NCBI GenBank assembly: GCA_028724885.1 | Contig: JAQYTJ010000040.1 | Coordinates: forward strand, 1 to 40,886 | Direction of reading: 5' to 3' | Length of the DNA: 40,886 nt | Origin: Bacteroidales bacterium | GTDB taxonomy: Bacteria; Bacteroidota; Bacteroidia; Bacteroidales; UBA932 | In this document: positions 35,185-40,886 of the stretch, piece by piece | Layout: each line of letters opens with the position of its first letter | Position numbering within the stretch: position 1 is the stretch's first letter | The notes under the pieces: model-generated | Seen by the model: the letters and a program-made list of their open reading frames with translations, nothing else | The model's database searches: none | Told to the model about the DNA's origin: nothing | Program-made: the position numbers and the translations under genes

Positions 35185-37406
35185 ATAATATTTTTAAGGC
35201 TGCCTTTAGCGCAGCAGTTTGTGTAACGATGGTTAATTGCAGCACGCAGAATAACGAAAATGCTTCGGTCGAATACATCGGTCCTTCAGACATTAAGGTT
35301 GAGAACGGCCTGATGTCACCTGAGGTCATGCTGAACTTGGGCCGGCTATCGGATCCTCAGCTAAGCCCTGACGGGAAAACGATACTCTATGGTGTCTCTT
35401 ATACTTCCATTGAGGACAACCGATCTTGCAGGAACCTGTTCCTCACCGGCGCTGACGGGAAAGATGCCAGGCAGCTTACGAAAGAGGGGGAAAGCCTATC
35501 CAATGCCAGATGGTCAAATGACGGAAAGAGCATATATTATATTCAGGATGGGCAGGTTTGGAAAGCCGCTTTTGATGGCTCGAGTTTGTCTGGAGCGAAG
35601 AAAATCACTGACATCGCATCTGGCGTAAGCGAGTTCAAGCTAAGCCCGGATGAAGGCATGTTATTGTTCACCAGCACTGTTCCCGGCCAGGTAAAAACGC
35701 CAAAGGATTACGATCCGAAACTAGACAAAGCCAAGGCATATGTTACCGAAGATCTGATGTACCGGCATTGGGATCATTGGACAACCGAGAGGCCTCAGGC
35801 ATATATCGCCCCTCTTGGGCAAGGCGTAATCGACTCTACGAAGGCTGTCATCAATGTCCTAGGAGATGATGCCGGAAAATACGAGCTGCCGACGGAGCCT
35901 TTCAGCGGCATCGAGCAGCTTTGCTGGAGCCCGGACGGGAAGAAGGTGGCATATTCTTGCAAGAAAGTCGCGACCGGGAAGGAATATGCTTTCTCAACGG
36001 ACACGGAAATATATTTATATGACGTCGCCTCCGGCAAGACTGCGGTAATCCCTATGGGCGGAGGCTACGATACCGATCCCGTCTGGAGTCCTGACGGTTC
36101 TCGCATAGCATGGATCAGCATGGCTCGCAACGGCTACGAGGCTGACAAGACTAGGCTTTTCGTGGCCGAAGTCGCTTCCGACATGACCGTTTCCGGAATA
36201 TCCGAGCTGACAGGAGGTTTCAAGTACAACGCCACGAATCCGGTTTGGGCAAAAGACTCCAAGAGCTTGTATTTTTGCGCACTCACCGAAGGGCTACAGG
36301 CATTGTACAAAGTTTCCGCACATCTGGCAGATACCGAGGATTCCGCAGTCGTTCCGGTCAGAATAACTCCTGAAGATGCCTGGTACGATTTCGGCGGCAT
36401 TTTTGGGCTCGCTGATGGTAAGCTGCTGGCCACCTACGATTCCATGGAGTTCCCTACTGAGCTGGTGGCCGTGAACGAGGCCGATGGCAGCTTCACCCAG
36501 ATTACGAAAGAGAACGAGCATATTCTTGGGCAATTGAAGCCTTTCAAGACCGAAGAGAAATGGCTGCAGACCGTGGACGGGAAGGAGATGCTGACATGGA
36601 TCCTGTACCCGCCTGAATTCGATTCCACTAAAGTGTATCCAGCCATCGAGATATTCCTAGGAGGGCCTCAGGGCACTCTTAGCCAGGGCTGGAGCTATCG
36701 TTGGAATTACCGCTTGATGTGCAACCAGGGCTACATTGTCGTGCTTCCTAACAGGCGCGGCACCACCGCATTCGGGCAGGACTGGTGCGAGGAGATTTCC
36801 GGAGATTACATCGGGCTGAACATGCAGGATTATCTTACTGCAGCCAATTACATAAAGTCGAAACCATACGTCGGGAAGCTGGCAGCATGCGGGGCATCCT
36901 ATGGCGGATACAGCGTCTACTACATGGCTGGCATTCACGGGAATACCTACGACTGTTTCATAGCTCATGCAGGAATTTTCGATGAGAAGTACATGTACGG
37001 CGAAACCGAGGAGATGTGGTTCCCGAACTGGGACAACGGCGGGCTGGCAGAATATTCATATACGCCTGGCGAGGTTGGCCCTAAGGGTGACGGGGTGACT
37101 TTCGGCGGAATCCAGCAGGCCGGATCGCCGTGGAGCAATGCTCCTAAGGCTCGCAGGCACTACGCCAATTCGCCTGACGTTAACGTGACTAAATGGCACA
37201 CGCCGATTCTCTGCATCCATGGCATGATGGATTACCGCATTCCTTACGATCAAGGCATGGAGGCATTCAACTGCGCACAAATGATGGGCGTGCCTTCCAA
37301 GCTGATCGTGTTCCCGGAAGAGAACCACTGGATCCTGAGGCCTCAGAATGCCTTGTTCTGGCATAGGGAATATTTCGACTGGCTGAATCGCTGGTGCAAG
37401 GACTAA
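35181..37406 (+). CDS. S9 family prolyl oligopeptidase-type peptidase, lipoprotein
   Basis: The 741-residue product has a signal peptide with a lipobox ending at Cys20 (MVNCS), so it is probably anchored in the outer or inner membrane facing the periplasm or surface. Residues about 45-480 are TolB/DPP-type beta-propeller repeats (DPQLSPDGKTI, ARWSNDGKSIYY, DPVWSPDGSRIAW). The C-terminal alpha/beta-hydrolase has Ser573 (GASYGGYS), Asp684 (GMMDYRIP) and His716 (EENHWI), a complete triad. Likely it removes di- or tripeptides, as in Bacteroidota DPP/PTP enzymes; specificity is not readable. It overlaps the WYL gene by 4 bases. Confidence 0.93.
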   Translation: MNNIFKAAFSAAVCVTMVNCSTQNNENASVEYIGPSDIKVENGLMSPEVMLNLGRLSDPQLSPDGKTILYGVSYTSIEDNRSCRNLFLTGADGKDARQLTKEGESLSNARWSNDGKSIYYIQDGQVWKAAFDGSSLSGAKKITDIASGVSEFKLSPDEGMLLFTSTVPGQVKTPKDYDPKLDKAKAYVTEDLMYRHWDHWTTERPQAYIAPLGQGVIDSTKAVINVLGDDAGKYELPTEPFSGIEQLCWSPDGKKVAYSCKKVATGKEYAFSTDTEIYLYDVASGKTAVIPMGGGYDTDPVWSPDGSRIAWISMARNGYEADKTRLFVAEVASDMTVSGISELTGGFKYNATNPVWAKDSKSLYFCALTEGLQALYKVSAHLADTEDSAVVPVRITPEDAWYDFGGIFGLADGKLLATYDSMEFPTELVAVNEADGSFTQITKENEHILGQLKPFKTEEKWLQTVDGKEMLTWILYPPEFDSTKVYPAIEIFLGGPQGTLSQGWSYRWNYRLMCNQGYIVVLPNRRGTTAFGQDWCEEISGDYIGLNMQDYLTAANYIKSKPYVGKLAACGASYGGYSVYYMAGIHGNTYDCFIAHAGIFDEKYMYGETEEMWFPNWDNGGLAEYSYTPGEVGPKGDGVTFGGIQQAGSPWSNAPKARRHYANSPDVNVTKWHTPILCIHGMMDYRIPYDQGMEAFNCAQMMGVPSKLIVFPEENHWILRPQNALFWHREYFDWLNRWCKD

Positions 37407-37458
37407 GCCCCGTGCTTTCCGTGGTAGGTTATTATGGCTTATTCACTGAATTACGAAT

Positions 37459-38013
37459 ATGACTTCTTCGAGGATTATTCGCCATGCTTTAGTTCCGGAC
37501 ATCGGATCAATCCTAAATGTGATTGATGCTGCAAAAGGAATAATGCGAGCCTCTGGGAATATGCATCAGTGGGCGGACGGATATCCGTCTTCCGATGCCA
37601 TACTTCAGGACATAGAACGTGGCGGCGGCTATGTCATCGAAGAATCTCTCAACCTTAGCCATGCCAACAAAGCAGAAGGCTCCGGCCTAAAAGGTCGTCG
37701 CATCGTGGCCTATTTCGCCTTCCTGCCATCGCCCGAGCCGACATATTCAGAAATCTTTGATGGCACCTGGATTGACAACGTCCTACCCTACCATGTGATA
37801 CACCGCATAGCCAGTTATCCAGACGCACACGGCATATTCAAAGAAATCATTGAATATGCCGCCTTGAAGGATTCGAATCTCAGAATTGACACCCATCCAG
37901 ACAACAAAATCATGCGACGCTTACTCGCCGAGCACGGCTTCACCTACTGCGGAATAATCTACCTTGCTTCCGGTGACCTCCGGCTCGCCCACCAGAGACT
38001 TCTGCCAAAGTGA
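37459..38013 (+). CDS. GNAT family N-acetyltransferase
   Basis: The 184-residue product has the GNAT layout: IRHALVPDIGSILNVIDAAKGIM at the start, a central strand with RIVAYFAFLP, WIDNVLPYHVIHRIASYPDAHGIFKEIIEYA (acetyl-CoA-binding region, with a weak version of the usual R/QxxGxG/A loop), and LRIDTHPDNKIMRRLLAEHGFTYCG, which is typical of the family's last helix and strand. The substrate is unknown. It begins 52 bases after the peptidase gene and may be cotranscribed with it. Confidence 0.85.
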   Translation: MTSSRIIRHALVPDIGSILNVIDAAKGIMRASGNMHQWADGYPSSDAILQDIERGGGYVIEESLNLSHANKAEGSGLKGRRIVAYFAFLPSPEPTYSEIFDGTWIDNVLPYHVIHRIASYPDAHGIFKEIIEYAALKDSNLRIDTHPDNKIMRRLLAEHGFTYCGIIYLASGDLRLAHQRLLPK

Positions 38014-38070
38014 TGACCTGACCAAGGTGCGAGGTCTGCGGGATTGTCGTACCCTTACTTTCTTGTTTCA

Positions 38071-38099
38071 GATCGTGACTGACTGCTATTATCACGATC
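38071..38099. terminator. Possible terminator hairpin
   Basis: An 8-bp inverted repeat (GATCGTGA at 38071-38078, TCACGATC at 38092-38099) with a 13-nt loop lies between the convergent GNAT and winged-helix genes. It lacks a clear T run on either side, so its role as a terminator is uncertain; an operator-like site is also possible. Confidence 0.35.
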
Positions 38100-38116
38100 C
38101 GCATTACTTTCATATA

Positions 38117-38290
38117 TCATTTCACAGGTTCCCATTTACAACGTACAGGCGATACAATGGCTCCTTCTTTTTTCAAATCTGCAAAAGCCTTATCCACCTC
38201 TTTGCGATCAGCGCCCAATGCCTTGGCCACATCTCCGGCAGAAAGCGGTTTCCCAGCTTGTCGCATAGCTTGTAATACATTTTCTTTCAT
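38117..38290 (-). CDS. 57-residue winged-helix protein
   Basis: This short frame reads as a compact winged helix: ENVLQAMRQAGKPLSAGDVA, then KALGADRKEVDKAFADLKKEGAI, then a wing ending SPVRCKWEPV. Such mini-regulators are common in Bacteroidota, often beside small flavoproteins. It starts 12 bases after the PNPOx-fold gene and is its likely operon partner. The good helix-turn-helix pattern, start and spacing support a real gene. Confidence 0.7.
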   Translation of the reverse strand: MKENVLQAMRQAGKPLSAGDVAKALGADRKEVDKAFADLKKEGAIVSPVRCKWEPVK

Positions 38291-38302
38291 CTTGCAGACA
38301 GT

Positions 38303-38701
38303 TTAAAATGTTACAGTTTCTTCCAATTCCATCATTTTGAAAAATGAGGCGGTTGCATCAGCCAAATAATACATCACACCGTTTTCTCCGTTTTCACCAA
38401 GTACGGGCTTCAGAGTGGGCATCTTGTCCACCAAAGCCTTGCCTACTTCCGGGCGGTCATCCTCCACCAACCTGCATTCTATACGCAGTGTCTTACCTTT
38501 AAACGCACAAATCTCAACTTTTGGATTGGCGGCTATTTGATGAGTAGCATTGGTCTTTCCAAACGCCATGACGTATATTTTACCTTCATAGAACATTTGG
38601 GCTCCGTAAGGACGTACACGGGGCTGATCACCATCTACTGTTGCCAAATAAAACGTCTTGGCATCATCCAGGAAATCAAACACTTCTTTTACCGTTTTCA
38701 T
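38303..38701 (-). CDS. Pyridoxamine 5'-phosphate oxidase-fold (FMN-binding) protein
   Basis: The 132-residue product has the split-barrel pattern: FLDDAKTFYLATVDGDQPRVRPYG, IYVMAFGKTNATHQIAANPKVEICAF, then LRIECRLVEDDRPEVGKALVDKMPTL and a YYL/ATASFF terminal strand. Members of this branch bind FMN or F420 and act as small reductases; it is too short to be a true PdxH. It lies in the leftward peroxide cluster, 34 bases after the broken ferritin gene. An AAGAAGA stretch before the ATG is a fair ribosome site. Confidence 0.85.
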   Translation of the reverse strand: MKTVKEVFDFLDDAKTFYLATVDGDQPRVRPYGAQMFYEGKIYVMAFGKTNATHQIAANPKVEICAFKGKTLRIECRLVEDDRPEVGKALVDKMPTLKPVLGENGENGVMYYLADATASFFKMMELEETVTF

Positions 38702-38735
38702 ATCTTCTTCTTTAATTGTTGAACTTAAATTTCAA

Positions 38736-39190
38736 TTACATCTGCTTTACCAGCCAGTTCTGGCGACCTATCATTTCGATCATCTCTATCTGCTCTTGGC
38801 TCCAGTAGAGGTCTTCCTCCTCGTCGGCAAGATAGGCTTTAAGGATGTCGTAAGTGGTAGGATCGTCTTTTAGATACGCCATGCAGTTGTACAAAACATC
38901 TACCCCCTGTTCCTGAATTTTAAGGTCTGCTTTGACATACTCGACAGGGTCTTTACGATTGGGCGACCCTTCTGGTCTTCGATTTTAACTTCACCTCCGA
39001 GGTCGTTGACACGAGTGATAAACTTCTCTACCCAGACCATCTCTTCAGTGTAGTGCCATTTATACTTCTCTCCAAGTTTTGTAAAACTCATAGATTCAAA
39101 ATGCTTGCCCTGCACAAAGTGTGCGAAAGCTCCATTTTTCAACCCTGTAGTGAATAGCTGTAATGCTTCAATTGATTTTTGTTGTCACAT
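38736..39190 (-). pseudogene. Ferritin-like (bacterioferritin/DPS-type) gene broken by an early stop and a frameshift
   Basis: Joined in two frames, the translation gives one ferritin-like four-helix protein of about 150 residues: IEALQLFTTGLKNGAFAHF, FTKLGEKYKWHYTEEMVWVE and GGEVKIEDQKGRPIVK in the first frame, then DPVEYVKADLKIQEQGVDVL, YDILKAYLADEEEDLYWS and IGRQNWLVKQM in the second. Loss of one base near 38951 (GTAAAG-ACCCT where GTAAAG-GACCCT is expected) shifts the frame. The ATG at 39190 is followed at once by TGA. The intact form would store or detoxify iron. Two lesions favour a real pseudogene; a sequencing error could explain one of them. Confidence 0.75.
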
Positions 39191-39233
39191 TGTTTCGTGA
39201 TTTTTAATTATTCGATTTTTGTTCTAAACGTCT

Positions 39234-39656
39234 TCAATTGTTTGTTACCTTAAAGGTCACCTCTATATTATTGCGTGTAGCGTTGGAATAAGGGCAAACC
39301 TGATGTGCCTTCTCAACCAACTCTTGCGCTTGCTCAATGCTTACCTGTGGAATGTTCACCGATAGCGTTACCGCCAATCCGAATCCACCGTTGTCCAACT
39401 TACCTATTGAAACCGCAGCAATTACGGTGGTTTCGCTTGTTCTTATTCTCTGCTGACGCATCACGAGGTTGAGTGCACTGTCGAAACAGGCTGCATATCC
39501 CCCGGCGAAAAGCATTTCTGGGTTGGCATAGTCGTCGTTGGCTCCGCCCAACGCCTTGGGCGAACGTACTTCCAAATTCAAAACCCCATTGTCTGAAACG
39601 ATTTTTCCGTTTCTTCCTCCTGTTGCCGTTACTACGGCCGTGTACATTGACGTCAT
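39234..39656 (-). CDS. ohr: Organic hydroperoxide resistance protein (Ohr)
   Basis: Ohr is a thiol peroxidase of the OsmC/Ohr family that reduces organic and lipid hydroperoxides, using dihydrolipoyl groups as reductant. The 140-residue product has both active cysteines, in AACFDSAL and in HQVCPYSNATRNN, the conserved Arg in the N-terminal part, and LGGANDDYANPEMLFA. Length is normal. It lies 4 bases after ohrR, in the same direction, as a two-gene operon that the regulator should control. Confidence 0.96.
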   Translation of the reverse strand: MTSMYTAVVTATGGRNGKIVSDNGVLNLEVRSPKALGGANDDYANPEMLFAGGYAACFDSALNLVMRQQRIRTSETTVIAAVSIGKLDNGGFGLAVTLSVNIPQVSIEQAQELVEKAHQVCPYSNATRNNIEVTFKVTNN

Positions 39657-39660
39657 AATA

Positions 39661-40089
39661 TTATTCTTTATTTATTAGTTTGTAAATCAATCTTTTCAAT
39701 ACTTCTATCTCATCCGGAGACAAGGTAAGCTCCTTTGCCAGCTGATGTGGTATTTTTACGGCTTCCTCTTTTAGCTGTTTGCCCTTGTCGGTGAGGCAAA
39801 TCCTTACCGCCCGCTCGTCTTGCCTGCAACGATTGCGGGTTATCAGCCCCTTGATTTCCATTCGCTTGAGAAGGGGCGTAAGCGTACCACTATCCAGATG
39901 CAGTCGCTTGCCGATGTTGTTTACCGTCATTTCGTCATCTTCCCAAAGCACCATAAGCACCAAATATTGCGGATAGGTAATATCCAAATCGCCAAAATAT
40001 TTGTTATATCCTTGAATAATCTCTCTCGATGCCACATAGATCGGGAAGCATAGCTGATTGTTCAATTTTAATATATCGTACTTCATCAT
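39661..40089 (-). CDS. ohrR: MarR family peroxide-sensing repressor OhrR
   Basis: OhrR represses ohr and lets go of DNA when a reactive cysteine is oxidised by organic peroxide. The product of about 142 residues starts MMKYDILKLNNQLCFPIYVASR, with the sensing Cys at about residue 14 as in one-Cys OhrR proteins, and has the MarR winged helix (MTVNNIGKRLHLDSGTLTPL, KRMEIKGLITRNRCRQDERA). The second Cys in the wing region (NRCRQDER) could form a disulphide. The longer frame back to 40137 would cross the -7 element, so 40089 (or 40086) is chosen. Confidence 0.93.
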   Translation of the reverse strand: MMKYDILKLNNQLCFPIYVASREIIQGYNKYFGDLDITYPQYLVLMVLWEDDEMTVNNIGKRLHLDSGTLTPLLKRMEIKGLITRNRCRQDERAVRICLTDKGKQLKEEAVKIPHQLAKELTLSPDEIEVLKRLIYKLINKE

Positions 40090-40106
40090 TATTTCTATTT
40101 CTGATG

Positions 40107-40138
40107 CAAAGATAGTCATTAAATTGCGCACAATCAAA
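40107..40138 (-). promoter_or_regulatory. Promoter of the ohrR-ohr cluster
   Basis: Minus strand: TTTG at 40138-40135, 20 bases, then TATCTTTG at 40114-40107, 17 bases before the ohrR ATG. Both elements match the consensus. An OhrR operator would be expected to overlap this region; I see no strong palindrome. Confidence 0.7.
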
Positions 40139-40269
40139 TTTTTTACTATTTATTTTTGCAAAACATTTTTTCTATGGGAAATAACGAACATTTCACCATA
40201 CTTGTAAGTTGCCTTATTACAAAGACTTACTTTGGATTTAATCCAAAACCCTGTGTCTAAGGATACACC

Positions 40270-40423
40270 CAGTCATCCTGAACTATACTCCCCGTCACCC
40301 CGAACTGTACTCCCAGTCGTCCCGAACTGTACTCCCAGTCGTCCCGAACTGTACTCCCAGTCGTCCCGAACTGTACTCCCAGTCGTCCCGAACTGTACTC
40401 CCAGTCGTCCCGAACTGGAAAGT
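40270..40423. repeat. Tandem array of a 22-bp unit
   Basis: Seven head-to-tail 22-bp units start at 40270, 40292, 40314, 40336, 40358, 40380 and 40402. The first two are variants; units three to six are identical (core CAGTCGTCCCGAACTGTACT) and the seventh turns into the next repeat after GAACTG. Each unit carries the left half of the palindromic GTCATCCTGAAC core. It is not protein coding, although an open frame runs through it. Confidence 0.9.
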
Positions 40424-40700
40424 ATCTATTCGACTCACCCCGTCACCCCGAATGCCCCACCACGTCACCCTGAACTGTACTCCCAGTCGTCCCGAACTGG
40501 AAAGTATCTATTCGACTCACCCCGTCACCCCGAATGCCCCACCACGTCACCCTGAACTGTACTACCCGTCATCCCGAATGACCCACCACGTCATCCTGAA
40601 CTTGATTCAGGATCTGTTCTTCGCAAGCCTAGATTCCGGATCGAGTCCGGGATGACGGGGACAAACGAGCCCAGATTCCGGGTCAAGCCAGGATGACAAA
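40417..40700. repeat. 82-bp duplication and palindromic repeat cluster (locus C)
   Basis: An 82-bp block starting GGAAAGTATCTATTCGAC at 40417 recurs at 40499 almost unchanged. The cluster then has a complete palindrome TCCTGAA-CTTGA-TTCAGGA (40594-40612), as in locus A, and two inverted relatives (about 40633-40660 and 40672-40697) ending GGGATGACGG and CAGGATGAC. The direction switch mirrors loci A and B. It follows the peroxide cluster on its upstream side. Confidence 0.85.
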
Positions 40701-40886
40701 AGAAGTGTGAACTCGTTTTACCGTCAACGTGAAATGTGTGGCTGCCGGCGAGGTTGTGGTCGATGTGGTTGCAAAGTATAATCCATGTCCTCGCCCAGAA
40801 GGACAAGAGAATTTATGGGCAACGGTATAGTGCCACCGGCTGGCTTGTAATAAAGGACTGCGCCGCCCACCCAGTTTCATAGAACG
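40701..40886. other. Right edge, no supportable gene
   Basis: A short plus-strand frame ends with RFTVNVKCVAAGEVVVDV and a TAG at about 40828, but is closed upstream by a stop within the repeat edge. It may be a remnant cut by the repeat array or chance. Minus-strand frames have no recognisable content. Confidence 0.35.

Noticed and set aside
34225..38013. Phage-defence island
   Set aside because: The WYL regulator alone suggested it, but the neighbours are a peptidase and an acetyltransferase, with no nuclease, methylase, helicase-defence or toxin genes.
38900..39142. Separate 80-residue gene
   Set aside because: It is the N-terminal half of the ferritin-like pseudogene, opened by a TTG and cut off by the frameshift.
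40270..40417. CRISPR array
   Set aside because: Units abut directly with no unique spacers, and no cas genes are present.
40232..40655. Open frames encoding Pro/Ser-rich tandem repeats (PNCTPSRPELYSQ type)
   Set aside because: They are translations of the 22-bp tandem array; 22 is not a multiple of three, the frames have no plausible start context and the DNA is the palindromic repeat family.

Overview
The window is a gene-dense stretch of a Bacteroidota chromosome, most likely an uncultured gut- or rumen-type Bacteroidales. The evidence is the gene content and order (parA-parB-DUF5683-mltD; hpt-adk-obgE; an HhH/beta-barrel protein; serine palmitoyltransferase; Ohr/OhrR) and repeated promoters of the Bacteroides type (TTTG, about 19 bases, TAnnTTTG). 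There are no rRNA genes, prophage, CRISPR array or intact insertion sequence. No defence island was recognised.

Layout. 1-2.9 kb: an AT-rich accessory segment with two overlapping lipoprotein genes of unknown function, then a gene-poor stretch with a possible permease remnant. 2.9-5.4 kb: MATE exporter, DUF3737 beta-helix protein, tRNA-Phe. 5.5-11.7 kb: priA and the parA-parB-DUF5683-mltD cluster (replication restart, chromosome segregation, cell wall). 11.7-17.6 kb: an HhH/beta-barrel protein facing left, an in-frame HPRT-adenylate kinase fusion followed by obgE and a PAP2 phosphatase, and murF. 17.6-21.8 kb, all leftward: uraA-dut (pyrimidine uptake and dUTP control) and tgt-lptF/G. 21.9-24.6 kb: nucleoside symporter, a small zinc-ribbon protein, a short SSB and a structured non-coding RNA that may be 6S-like. 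24.6-30.2 kb, leftward: a complete dTDP-L-rhamnose operon (rmlD-rmlA-rmlC-rmlB) followed by serine palmitoyltransferase and a translationally coupled short-chain dehydrogenase, a likely sphingolipid pair. 30.3-34 kb: rnhA, pdxA and convergent recG. 34.2-38 kb: a WYL regulator overlapping a lipoprotein S9 peptidase, then a GNAT acetyltransferase. 38.1-40.1 kb, leftward: a peroxide/redox cluster (ohrR, ohr, a broken ferritin-like gene, a PNPOx-fold protein and a 57-residue winged-helix protein). 40.25-40.7 kb: a tandem and palindromic repeat array related to two smaller repeat loci at 17.65 and 34.05 kb.

Most genes are housekeeping and sit in tight operons with 4-nt overlaps or convergent ends with almost no spacer. 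The items most worth a second look are the HPRT-Adk fusion, a divergent PriA (DEEN in place of DEEH), a Tgt without its zinc cysteines, the structured RNA at 24.43-24.60 kb, the AT-rich lipoprotein pair with a possible aerolysin-like region, near-leaderless promoters, the repeat family and the decayed ferritin gene. I found nothing that can be called a new system with confidence.
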